Source: Streptomyces sp. ITFR-21
GTDB lineage: Bacteria > Actinomycetota > Actinomycetes > Streptomycetales > Streptomycetaceae
Length of the DNA: 64,000 nucleotides
Assembly: GCF_031844685.1 (NCBI RefSeq)
Contig: NZ_CP134605.1
Span: 5,492,001-5,556,000 of the forward strand
Direction: 5' to 3'
In this document: positions 34,361 to 42,884 of the stretch, piece by piece
Layout of the letters: each line of letters begins with the position of its first letter
Position numbering within the stretch: the first letter of the stretch is position 1
The notes under the pieces: model-generated
Database searches by the model: none
Told to the model about the DNA's origin: nothing
What the model saw: the letters and a program-made list of their open reading frames with translations, nothing else
Made by a program: the position numbers and the translations under genes

Positions 34361-37258
34361 ATGACGGAGCAGCCCGCCCACCCCTATCCCGTGCACTGGG
34401 AGGCGGACGTCGTCCTGCGCGACGGCGGCATCGCGCACGTGCGGCCGATCGGCCCGGACGACGCGGAGCGGCTGGTCGACTTCTACGAGAAGGTCTCCGA
34501 CGAGTCCAAGTACTACCGCTTCTTCGCGCCCTACCCCCGGCTGTCCGACCGCGACGTGCACCGCTTCACGCATCACGACTACGACGACCGGGTGGGCCTG
34601 GCCGCCACCGTGGGCGGGGAGTTCATCGCCACCGTGCGCTACGACCGCACCGCCGAGGACGGCAGCCCCGCCACCGGTAGCGACGGCACCCGCGCCGAGG
34701 TCGCCTTCCTCGTTCAGGACGCCCACCAGGGACGCGGGGTCGCCTCCGCGCTGCTGGAGCACATCGCCGCCGCCGCCCGCGAGCGCGGCATCCTGCACTT
34801 CACCGCCGAGGTGCTGCCCGCCAACCGCAAGATGGTCAAGGTCTTCACCGACGCCGGGTACACCCAGCGCCGCAGCTTCGCCGACGGGGTGGTCCACCTC
34901 GACCTCGACCTGGCGCCCACCGAGGCGTCGGTGCAGGTCATGCGGGCCCGTGAACACCGCGCCGAGGCCCGCTCGATGCAGCGGCTGCTGCGGCCCGCCT
35001 CGGTCGCGGTGGTCGGCGCCGGGCGCCGGCCCGGCGGCGTCGGCCGGACGCTGCTGCGCAACCTGGTGGCCGGCGGCTTCACCGGGCGCCTGTACGCGGT
35101 CAACCACGCGTTCCCGGCGTCCGGGGCCGACCTGGACGGGGTACCGGGCCACCGCTCGGTCGGCGCCATCGGCGAGCCGGTGGACCTCGCACTCCTCGCG
35201 GTGCCCGCGGGGCAGGTGCCGGAAGCCGTCGACGACTGCGGCGAGGCGGGGGTGCGCGGTCTGGTGGTGGTCGCGGCCGGCTACTCCGAGACCGGCGGCG
35301 AAGGGCGGGAGCGGCAGCGCCGACTCGTCCGGCAGGCCCGCGGCCACGGCATGCGGGTGATCGGCCCCAACGCCTTCGGCATCCTCAACACCGCCCCCGA
35401 CATCGGCCTCAACGCCTCGCTGTCCCCGGAGATGCCGCGCCGCGGCCGGCTCGGGCTGTTCACCCAGTCCGGCTCGATCGGCATCGCGCTGCTCTCCGGC
35501 CTGCACCGCAGGGGCGCCGGCCTGTCGTCCTTCGTCTCGGCCGGCAACCGCGCCGACGTCTCGGGCAACGACCTGCTGCAGTTCTGGCAGGACGACCCGG
35601 AGACCGAAGCGGTGCTGATGTACCTGGAGTCGTTCGGCAACCCGCGCAAGTTCAGCCGGCTCGCCCGCCGCACCGCCGCCGTCAAGCCGGTGGTGGTGGT
35701 CAAGGGCGCCCTGCACTCCGGCTCGGTGCCGGCCGGGCACGCCGTCCCCGCAGCCCGCATCCCCGACGCCACCGTCTCCGCGCTGTTCCGGCAGGCCGGC
35801 GTGATCAGGGTGCAGACCGTCACCGAACTCCTCGACGCCGGGCTCCTGCTCGCCCTCCAGCCGCTCCCGCGAGGCGACCGGGTGGCCGTCCTCGGCAACT
35901 CCGAGTCCATCGGGCTGCTCACCTACGACGCCGCGCTCACCGCCGGCCTGCGGCCCGCCGCCCCGGTCGACCTGACCGCCGCGGCCCGCCCGGAGGACAT
36001 CGCGGCCGCCCTCACCGCGGCCCTCGCCGATCCCGGGAACGACGCGGTGCTGGTCACCGTGACCCCGCGGGTCGGCGCGCACACCGCACCGGCCCGGCCG
36101 GCCGCCGGGCCGCCCGGCGCGCGACAGCCCACCGGCCCCGTCACCGGCCCTGACGGCCCTGACGGCCCTGACGGCGCCACCGGCCTTGACCCCGACGCCG
36201 CTTCCGCCCGCGACACAGCCCGCCCCGACCCCGCCGGCCCCGATCCCGATCCCGAGGCGGGCGACGACCCCGCTCTCGCCGACGCCCTGCGCCGCGCCGC
36301 CGAGGGCGCCGGGAAACCCGTGGCCGTCGTCCACCTCGCCCTGGACGCCATGGCCGACCGGCTCGGCTCCCCGGACGGCGCGGGGGTCCGCATCCCCGCC
36401 TACCGCGCCCCCGAGCGGGCGGTCGGCTCGCTCGCCGAGGCCGCCTCCTACGCCGCGTGGCGGGCGACCTCGGGCGCGCCGGGCCGGGTACCGGAGTTCG
36501 ACGACCTCCAGCCGGCCGCGGCGGCCGAGGCCGTACGCCGGCTGCTGCCCGAGGGCGCGCCCCCGCAGGCCGAGGTCACACTGTCCGACGAGGACGCGGC
36601 GGCCCTGCTCGGCCGCTACGGCATCCGGGTACGCCGGGCGCTGCCCGCCCCCGACCCGCAGGCCGCGCTGGCCGCCGCGGCCCTGCTCGGCTACCCGGTG
36701 GCGCTCAAGACCACCGCCCCCCACCTGCGGCACCGCGCCGACCTCGGCGGCGTACGGCTGGACCTGGCCGACAAGGGCGACCTCAAGCGCGCCTACCAGG
36801 AGCTGACCGCCCGGCTCGGCGAGCCCGCCGAACTGCTGCCCGTCGTCCAGGCGATGGCGCCGCGCGGGGTGGACACGGTGGTCCGCGCCGGGGTGGACGC
36901 GGCGGCCGGGGCGCTGCTGTCCTTCGGGCTGGCCGGGGCGCCGTCCGAGCTGCTGGGCGACGTCGCGCACCGACTGGTTCCGGTCACCGACCGGGACGCC
37001 GCCGAACTGGTCCGCTCCATCAGGGCCGCGCCGCTGCTCTTCGGCTGGCGCGGCGCGGAGCCGGTGGACACCGCGGCCCTGGAGGAGCTGCTGCTGCGGG
37101 TGTCGATGCTCGTCGACGACCTGCCGGAGGTCGTCGCCGTCGACCTGGAGCCGGTGGTGGTCGCGGCCCGCGGCCTGACCGTCCTGGGCGCCTGGGTCCG
37201 CCTGGCCAGGCCGCCCGCCCGCACCGACCTGGGCCCGCGCGCCCTGGCGTCCTTCTGA
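34361..37258 (+). CDS. GNAT acetyltransferase fused to ADP-forming acyl-CoA synthetase-like domains
   Basis: A 965-residue protein. Residues 1-190 are a GNAT domain with the acetyl-CoA loop QGRGVASALLEHI. Then come a CoA-binding Rossmann domain (RPASVAVVGAGRRPGGVGRT), the succinyl-CoA-ligase-like part (FTQSGSIGIALL, and SGSVPAGHAVPAARIPD with the likely phospho-His), and an ATP-grasp domain (YGIRVRRALPAPD, ALKTTAPHLRHRADLGGV). This is the layout of Streptomyces Pat-type protein lysine acetyltransferases, GNAT first, which acetylate acetyl-CoA synthetase. A Pro/Asp-rich insertion with GPDGPDGPDG (about 570-635) looks disordered. TACGCT at 34349-34354 lies 6 nt before the ATG, no Shine-Dalgarno. 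Confidence 0.88.
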   Translation: MTEQPAHPYPVHWEADVVLRDGGIAHVRPIGPDDAERLVDFYEKVSDESKYYRFFAPYPRLSDRDVHRFTHHDYDDRVGLAATVGGEFIATVRYDRTAEDGSPATGSDGTRAEVAFLVQDAHQGRGVASALLEHIAAAARERGILHFTAEVLPANRKMVKVFTDAGYTQRRSFADGVVHLDLDLAPTEASVQVMRAREHRAEARSMQRLLRPASVAVVGAGRRPGGVGRTLLRNLVAGGFTGRLYAVNHAFPASGADLDGVPGHRSVGAIGEPVDLALLAVPAGQVPEAVDDCGEAGVRGLVVVAAGYSETGGEGRERQRRLVRQARGHGMRVIGPNAFGILNTAPDIGLNASLSPEMPRRGRLGLFTQSGSIGIALLSGLHRRGAGLSSFVSAGNRADVSGNDLLQFWQDDPETEAVLMYLESFGNPRKFSRLARRTAAVKPVVVVKGALHSGSVPAGHAVPAARIPDATVSALFRQAGVIRVQTVTELLDAGLLLALQPLPRGDRVAVLGNSESIGLLTYDAALTAGLRPAAPVDLTAAARPEDIAAALTAALADPGNDAVLVTVTPRVGAHTAPARPAAGPPGARQPTGPVTGPDGPDGPDGATGLDPDAASARDTARPDPAGPDPDPEAGDDPALADALRRAAEGAGKPVAVVHLALDAMADRLGSPDGAGVRIPAYRAPERAVGSLAEAASYAAWRATSGAPGRVPEFDDLQPAAAAEAVRRLLPEGAPPQAEVTLSDEDAAALLGRYGIRVRRALPAPDPQAALAAAALLGYPVALKTTAPHLRHRADLGGVRLDLADKGDLKRAYQELTARLGEPAELLPVVQAMAPRGVDTVVRAGVDAAAGALLSFGLAGAPSELLGDVAHRLVPVTDRDAAELVRSIRAAPLLFGWRGAEPVDTAALEELLLRVSMLVDDLPEVVAVDLEPVVVAARGLTVLGAWVRLARPPARTDLGPRALASF

Positions 37259-37358
37259 GCCGGCCGGACTCCGCGCCCGGGCCGCCGCCGGCCCGCGACG
37301 GGTTCCTTCCGCGTCCTGAGGAGCCGCCACCGCACCCCGCGCCCTTAGGATGGAAGGC

Positions 37359-37943
37359 ATGGCGAAGACCGGTACCACGACACAGGGCCTGCGCACGGCG
37401 ATCGAGCGCAGCGGCTACTACCCGGCCCTGGTGGGCGAGGCCGTCGAGGCGGCGGTCGGCCGCGAACCGGTCAGCTCCTACCTGGTGCACCAGGAGACCA
37501 CCTTCGACGCCAACGAGGTGCGCCGCCACGTCACCGTCCTGGTGCTCACCGCCAGCCGTTTCCTGGTCAGCCACACCGACGAGCAGGCCGCGGACGACAC
37601 CTCGCCGAGCCCGTACGCCACCACCTCCACCGAATCGGTGAAGATCGGCCGGATCTCGTCGGTGGTGGTGAGCCGGGTCGTCGCCAACCCCGAGTCGTAC
37701 AAGCCCGGCACGCTGCCCCGCGAGGTGGTGCTCACCATCGGCTGGGGCGCCGTCTCCCGGCTGGACCTGGAGCCCGCCGCCTGCGGCGACCCCAACTGCG
37801 AGGCCGACCACGGCTACACCGGCTCCTCCACCGCCGACGACCTGTCCCTGCGGGTCAGCGAGGCCGGCGACGGCCCCGACGCGGTCCGCCAGACGCTGGC
37901 CTTCGCCCAGGCGCTCTCCGAGGCGACAGCGGCAACGGACTGA
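37359..37943 (+). CDS. DUF5998 family protein
   Basis: A 194-residue cytosolic protein of the actinobacterial DUF5998 family, recognised from GYYPALVGEAVEAAVG, YLVHQETTFDANEVRRHV and CGDPNCEADHGY, where two Cys and a His could bind metal. Function unknown. The second ATG (37359) is preferred: TAGGAT at 37346-37351 sits 7 nt before it as a -10 for a leaderless mRNA, and the ATG at 37350 would lie inside that element. It overlaps the next start by one base (TGATGG), so the two form an operon. Confidence 0.8.
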   Translation: MAKTGTTTQGLRTAIERSGYYPALVGEAVEAAVGREPVSSYLVHQETTFDANEVRRHVTVLVLTASRFLVSHTDEQAADDTSPSPYATTSTESVKIGRISSVVVSRVVANPESYKPGTLPREVVLTIGWGAVSRLDLEPAACGDPNCEADHGYTGSSTADDLSLRVSEAGDGPDAVRQTLAFAQALSEATAATD

Positions 37944-39136
37944 TGGCCCACCCGGTCACCGACGCGTACGGCCCCGCGCCCCTCGATCCGCGTGCCGCCC
38001 CGGTCCCCGAGTACGGCACCGGCGCGCTGTGCGACGTCATCCCCGCCGCCCTGGCCGGCTTCGCCGTCCCCGGCATGCCCCCGACCGGCCTGGTCCTGGC
38101 ACCCGCCGACCGGGTGTGCGTCTTCCTGGTGGACGGCCTCGGCTGGGAGCTGCTGCTGCGCCACCCGGACGAGGCGCCGTTCCTCAGCTCGCTGCTGGGC
38201 AGCTCGCGCGGCGGCACCGGCCGGCCGCTGACCGCCGGGTTCCCCGCCACCACCGCCACCTCGCTGGCCTCGGTCGGGACCGGGCTGCCGCCCGGCGGGC
38301 ACGGCCTGGCGGGCTACACCACCCTCGACCCCGGCACCGGCCGGCTGATGAACCAGCTTCGCTGGCAGCCCTGGGTCGAGCCGGCGCTCTGGCAGCCGCA
38401 CCCGACCGTCTTCCGGCTGGCCGCCGCCGCCGGGATCGCCACCTGCCAGGTGTCCTCGCCCACGTTCGCCGACACCCCGCTGACCAAGGTCGCGCTGTCC
38501 GGCGGCAGCTTCCTCGGCCGGCTGACCGGCGAGGAGCGGATGGACCTGGCGGCCGACCGGCTGGCCGCCGCCGACCGCGCGCTGGTCTACACGTACTACA
38601 GCGAACTGGACGCCATGGGCCACCGGCACGGCGTCGACTCCGACGCCTGGCGCGGGCAGTTGACCATGGTCGACCTGCTGGCGCGGCGGCTCGCCGAGCA
38701 ACTGCCGCCGCGCAGCGCGCTCTACGTCACCGCCGACCACGGCATGCTCGACATCCCCTTCGACGAGGAGAGCCGGGTCGACTTCGACGAGGACTGGGAG
38801 CTGCGGGCGGGCGTCGCGGTGCTCGGCGGCGAGGGCCGGGCCCGGCACGTCTACGCGGTGCCCGGCGCGGCCAAGGACGTTCTCGCGGTGTGGAGCGAGG
38901 TGCTGGGCGACCGGATGTGGGTGGCCGGCCGGGACGAGGCCGTCGACGCCGGCTGGTTCGGGCCGCGCCCCGAGGCCCGAGTGCTCGGCCGGATCGGCGA
39001 CGTGGTGGCCGCCGCCCGCGACGACATGGCGATCGTGGCCAACCGCACGGAGCCGGGGGAGTCCAGGATGGTCGGGCTGCACGGTTCGCTGGCCCCCGTC
39101 GAGCAGTTGGTGCCGCTGCTCGAAGTACGCTCCTGA
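37943..39136 (+). CDS. Alkaline-phosphatase-superfamily nucleotide pyrophosphatase/phosphodiesterase-like protein
   Basis: A 397-residue protein of the type I phosphodiesterase/nucleotide pyrophosphatase family. Metal-binding and catalytic residues are in VCVFLVDGLGW, the Thr nucleophile in AGFPATTATSLASVGTG, and late ligands in YYSELDAMGHRHG and VTADHGMLD. No signal peptide is visible, so it is probably cytosolic. The substrate is a phosphodiester or nucleotide not identifiable from sequence. Coupled to the DUF5998 gene; both precede thymidine kinase. Confidence 0.85.
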   Translation: MAHPVTDAYGPAPLDPRAAPVPEYGTGALCDVIPAALAGFAVPGMPPTGLVLAPADRVCVFLVDGLGWELLLRHPDEAPFLSSLLGSSRGGTGRPLTAGFPATTATSLASVGTGLPPGGHGLAGYTTLDPGTGRLMNQLRWQPWVEPALWQPHPTVFRLAAAAGIATCQVSSPTFADTPLTKVALSGGSFLGRLTGEERMDLAADRLAAADRALVYTYYSELDAMGHRHGVDSDAWRGQLTMVDLLARRLAEQLPPRSALYVTADHGMLDIPFDEESRVDFDEDWELRAGVAVLGGEGRARHVYAVPGAAKDVLAVWSEVLGDRMWVAGRDEAVDAGWFGPRPEARVLGRIGDVVAAARDDMAIVANRTEPGESRMVGLHGSLAPVEQLVPLLEVRS

Positions 39137-39284
39137 GACGCCGCCGGGCCCGCCCGAGGACCTGGCCCGTCCCGTGTCCGTACCCGGTCCCGGCACCTGT
39201 GCCCCCGCCCGTGCCGCACTCCGCGGCCCCGCCCCCGCCCCGCGCGCCCGGCGGACCGCCCACCGAAAGGCCGACGCCCCACCC

Positions 39285-39935
39285 ATGTCCGAGCTGGTCT
39301 TCTTCTGCGGAACGATGGACTGCGGCAAGAGCACCCTCGCCCTGCAGATCGTCCACAACCGCACCGCCCGCGGACTCCAGTCCGTGATCTTCACCCGCAA
39401 CGACCGGGCCGGCGAGGGCAAGCTCTCCTCGCGGCTCGGCCTGGTCACCGAGGCGGTCGAGGTCGCCGACGACAGCGACCTCTACGGCTACGCGGTGGGC
39501 AGGATCAGCCGCGGCGGCCGGGTGGACTACGTCGTCGTGGACGAGGCTCAGTTCCTCGCGCCGGTCCAGGTGGACCAACTGGCCCGGGTGGTGGACGACC
39601 TGGGCAAGGACGTCTACGCCTTCGGCATCACCACCGACTTCCGTACCCGGCTGTTCCCCGGCTCGCAGCGGCTGATGGAGCTCGCCGACCGGGTGGAGGC
39701 CCTCCAGGTCGAGGCGCTGTGCTGGTGCGGCGCCCGCGCCACCCACAACGCCCGCACGGTGGACGGCGTGATGGTGGTCGAAGGCGAGCAGGTCGTCATC
39801 GGGGACGTGGACCGGGACGCGGGCGAGACCGGCTACGAGGTGCTGTGCCGGCGGCACCACCGGCGGCGGATGACGAGCGCTGTCGCCGGGGCGGGCGCGC
39901 TCTCCCCCGATGTACTGCCGGTCAACCACGACTGA
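39285..39935 (+). CDS. tdk: Thymidine kinase
   Basis: A 216-residue type II thymidine kinase that phosphorylates thymidine to dTMP in the salvage pathway. The P-loop is FFCGTMDCGKST (residues 7-17), the DEAQF catalytic/Walker B motif lies at about 86, and the zinc site is formed by CWCG and the late VLCRRHH. GAAAGG lies upstream of the ATG. An upstream in-frame start would add only Pro/Ala-rich residues. A strong hairpin follows. Confidence 0.93.
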   Translation: MSELVFFCGTMDCGKSTLALQIVHNRTARGLQSVIFTRNDRAGEGKLSSRLGLVTEAVEVADDSDLYGYAVGRISRGGRVDYVVVDEAQFLAPVQVDQLARVVDDLGKDVYAFGITTDFRTRLFPGSQRLMELADRVEALQVEALCWCGARATHNARTVDGVMVVEGEQVVIGDVDRDAGETGYEVLCRRHHRRRMTSAVAGAGALSPDVLPVNHD

Positions 39936-39975
39936 GCCCGCCCCGGTGCGGCACGGCCGCGCCGGGGCACGGCGA

Positions 39976-40017
39976 AGCGGGTCCGGGCGGCCCTCTCGGC
40001 GGTCGCCCGGACCCGCT
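39976..40017 (+). terminator. Terminator after tdk
   Basis: Perfect 14-bp stem AGCGGGTCCGGGCG / CGCCCGGACCCGCT with a 14-nt loop, 40 nt past the tdk stop and 13 nt before the end of the minus-strand pseudogene, so it may also serve that one. Confidence 0.7.
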
Positions 40018-40029
40018 CACGGCCGCCGG

Positions 40030-41470
40030 TCAGGTGCCCGCGACCGGCCCGAACCGGGCGGTGACCGTGCCGTCGGCGGTGACCGTGCCGTCGGCGGTCA
40101 CCGGGACGGAGACCTCCGGTCCGGCCGCCGGGAGCGCGGCGCCGTCCAGCGTCCAGCCGAGCAGCCGGTAGCCGCTCGCCGGGGTCACGGTGACGGTCAC
40201 CGTGCCGCCGCCGGCGCCGCTCAGGTCGCGGTTGGGGGCGGCCGCCGTGCCGCGCAGTTCGACCCCGGCCGGGACCCGCAGCCGGCCGGCGACCCGGTAC
40301 CAGCCCGCGGGCAGGTAGACGGTGCCGCCGCCAGCGCCATGCCCCAGCGGCCGTCGACGTCGTCGACCTGGAGGGCGACGTCGGTCCGCACCACGGTGGA
40401 CTGCAGGAAGGCGCCGACGAACGAGGCCTGCTGGCCCTTCACCACCTGGATGCCGGCGCGGTAGTCCGACAGTGCGATCTTCGAGAACTGGTCCCACTCC
40501 AGGTCGCCGAGGACCAGCCCGGTGCCGTTGGCCCGCGTCCAGCGGTCCAGGGCGGCCCTGGCGGGCGGCCGGTACGCCGAAGGGACTTTCGCCCAGTAGG
40601 AGTTGGCGAAGGTGACGTCCTCCCCGGTGCCGACGTCGGCGCCGTTGCCGGCGGTCGCCCCGTTGCGGAGCGCCGTGCCCTTGACGTCCTGGAGGGTCGC
40701 CGACTCGTGCACCTGGCCCTGCACCGCGGGGTCGCCGCGGTCGCTGGGCATCGTGGACACGCCGACGCCCCGGTAGGAGTTCAGCATCGTGACGTGCGCG
40801 ACGGTGCTCAGCATGTAGTTCTGGTCGCCCTGCCAGGCGCGGCCCGGTATCTCGAAGGTGTAGCCGTACGGCACCGGGTCGGTGGCGCTATGCCGCGGGT
40901 AGTAGGTGGCACGCCCTGCACGGAGGCGCTGCCGCCGACCCGGAACAGCGCCGGTCCGTCCGCGCCGGACGGCAGGTCGGCGCGGACCCCGGTGCCGTAC
41001 GGGCCCGAACCGCGGTCCGGGTCGCGCCGGTCGCCGCGCAGCGAGCAGAACGCCGGGACCTCCACGGTGTCGGTGATCCGGTACGTGCCCGCGCCCAGCC
41101 ACACCGTGCCGCCGCCCGCGTCCTGGCAGTCGTAGAGCGCCGCCCGCACGGCGGCGGTGGCGTCCCGGCGGCCGGTGGCGTCGGCGCCGTAGTCGCGCAG
41201 GTCGAAGTCGGCGACCACGGGGTCGTCGGTGGGGTAGCGGGCGTGGATCAGCTTCGGGCGCGCGGTGACCACCCGTTGGTCGTGGACCTCCAGTCCGGCC
41301 AGCGCCACGCTGTTCGCGCCGGCCGCGTAGCCGCTGATCACCAGCCGCACCCATCGGGCGGCGGTGGCCGCGAAGGCGGTGGTGAAGGCCGGGCCCGCGC
41401 CGGTGGCCCCGGTACGGCCGGTGTCGCGGAAGCGGCTGCCGTCGGTGGAGACCTGGACGGTGCAGTCAGC
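40030..41470 (-). pseudogene. Pectate-lyase-like (beta-helix) polysaccharide enzyme, broken
   Basis: Read on the minus strand, three frames carry pieces of one protein. From 41464: a discoidin-like binding domain (CTVQVSTDGSRF, ARWVRLVISGYAAGANSV) then the pectate-lyase-3 start FDLRDYGADATGRRDATAAV and GGGTVWLGAGTYRITDTVEV. At about 40910 a one-base loss shifts the frame; YGYTFEIPGRAWQGDQNYML through QVDDVDGRWGMA follows. At about 40330 the frame jumps again, by a deletion, to GGGTVYLPAGWYRVAGRLRV and a repeat-type C-terminal domain. The start is lost where the ThuA fragment begins. A dead gene for plant-polysaccharide breakdown, originally secreted. Confidence 0.8.
40061..40096. repeat. 18-bp tandem duplication in the lyase pseudogene
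   Basis: GTGACCGTGCCGTCGGCG occurs twice in direct succession, giving a doubled VTADGT in the C-terminal domain of the dead enzyme. Confidence 0.85.
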
Positions 41471-41476
41471 GGCGGC

Positions 41477-41865
41477 GAAGGCTTCACGGTCGAGACCTGC
41501 GACAGCCTCGGCGTCTACGGCGACGCCGGTCTGCTGGCCGCGACCGACCTGATCATCCAGTGCTGGAGCATGGGCGAGACCACCGGCGAGCAGACCAGGG
41601 GCCTGGTCCGGGCGGTCGAGGCCGGCACCGGATTCGCCGGCTGGCACGGCGGCATCGTCGACTCCTTCCGCGGCGACGTCGACTACACCCTGCTGACCGG
41701 CGGCCAGTTCCTGATGCACCCGCCCGGCTTCGTTTCTCACACCGTCCACCTGCGCCCGGAGCGCGCCGACCACCCGGTGATCGCCGGCCTCGCCGACTTC
41801 CCGGTGCACACCGAGCAGTACTGGGTGGCCACCGACCCCGACATCGACGTGCTGGCCACTGGCCG
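41477..41865 (+). pseudogene. ThuA-like protein, both ends missing
   Basis: The frame reads EGFTVETCDSLGVYGDAGLL, LIIQCWSMGETTGEQTRGL, GTGFAGWHGGIVDSF and FPVHTEQYWVATDPDIDVLA, which are core ThuA (trehalose-utilisation, glutamine-amidotransferase-like) motifs. About 35 N-terminal residues are absent: the left edge abuts, head to head, the start-side stump of the lyase gene. The right edge breaks after DVLAT and passes into an oxidoreductase gene in another frame. ThuA genes normally sit with Gfo/Idh/MocA genes in sugar operons. Confidence 0.8.
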
Positions 41866-42516
41866 CCGCTCGCGCCGCCGGGGTACGGGTCGGCAGCGCG
41901 CCCGACACGGTGCTCGGCACCGGTACCCGGACCGCCCGCAAACCCGTCGACGACTGGCTGATCGGCACCCCGGTCGCCACCACCGCCTTCATGACCACCC
42001 CAGGGCACGAAGCCTGGCACCCCGACCCGGAGTTCTACTACCGCCCCGGCGGCGGCCCGCTGCTCGACACGGGCCCCTACTGCCTGTCCGTCCTGGTCCA
42101 CCTGCTCGGCCCGGTGGCCGAGGTCACCGGCGCCGCCGCGACCCCGCGCGCCGAACGCGTCATCGGCAGCGGCCCGCGCGCCGGACAGCGCTTCCCGGTC
42201 GAGGTCGCCACGCATGTCACCGGCGTGCTGGAACACGCCGGCGGCGCCCTGTCCACGCTGGTGACGAGCTTCGACGCGCATGCCGCCCGGCTGCCGCGCA
42301 TCGAAGTGCACGGCACCGCCGGCTCGCTGTCCGTACCCGACCCCAACGGCTTCGACGGGCCCGTCGAGCTGTACGCGGCGGGCCGGTGGCAGCCGCTGCC
42401 GGTCTCGGTTGGCCACCCCGGCGCCGGGCGCGGCACGGGGCTGGCCGACCTCGCCGACGCGCTCGCCACCGGCCGCCCGCACCTGGCGTCGGCCGAACTC
42501 GCCGAGCACGTACAGG
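41859..42516 (+). pseudogene. Gfo/Idh/MocA oxidoreductase, C-terminal part only
   Basis: The frame gives LAAARAAGVRVGSAPDTVLG, TARKPVDDWLIGTPVAT, MTTPGHEAWHPDPEFYY, GGGPLLDTGPYCLSVLVHLL and DALATGRPHLASAELAEHV. This is the substrate/dimer domain of a sugar dehydrogenase-like protein. The NAD(P)-binding first 120 residues are gone; the fragment starts directly at the ThuA break. The last residues after AEHVQDA are also lost where a second, opposite oxidoreductase stump starts. Not functional. Confidence 0.8.
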
Positions 42517-42519
42517 ATG

Positions 42520-42744
42520 CCGCTCGACCAGCCGGCGCCAGTCCGTCTCGTAGGACGTCCAGCCGTAGCGCTCGGCCGCCCGGCGCACCGCCGGCTCCGA
42601 CCGGCCGCAGACGGCGGTCAGTTCCAGGTCGCGCGGCAGGTCGAAGAAGCGGCCTGCGGTGCGCCAGGCATGGGAGTGGGCGGCGCCCGTGAAAGCATGG
42701 CCCACCATGCCGGTCCGCAAGGGCGGGAGTGCGGTCGTCGTCAC
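42520..42744 (-). pseudogene. Gfo/Idh/MocA oxidoreductase, N-terminal stump
   Basis: A GTG at 42744 with GGAGG upstream opens TGMVGHAFTGAAHSHAWRTA, FFDLPRDLELTAVCGR and GWTSYETDWRRLVER, the NAD-binding first 75 residues of an oxidoreductase. The gene is cut at about 42520 by the junction with the plus-strand fragment. It was divergently transcribed from the ROK regulator gene, the usual layout for a regulated sugar operon. Confidence 0.75.
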
Positions 42745-42846
42745 AGGCGTCCTCCTGGCGGGCGAATCGTCATTCATCCGGCATCGACTCAAAGTCGCGT
42801 CAGCGGATAGAACGGTTCGCGGGTTTCTGCCTGAACTCCGTCATAA

Positions 42847-42861
42847 GTCAAGGCTCTTGAC
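42847..42861. promoter_or_regulatory. Palindrome in front of the ROK gene
   Basis: GTCAAG-GCT-CTTGAC is a perfect 6-bp inverted repeat 23 nt before the ROK start codon and within the divergent control region shared with the truncated oxidoreductase. Candidate operator for the ROK protein. Confidence 0.4.
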
Positions 42862-42884
42862 GGAAGGATCGAGGAGAAGGCACG

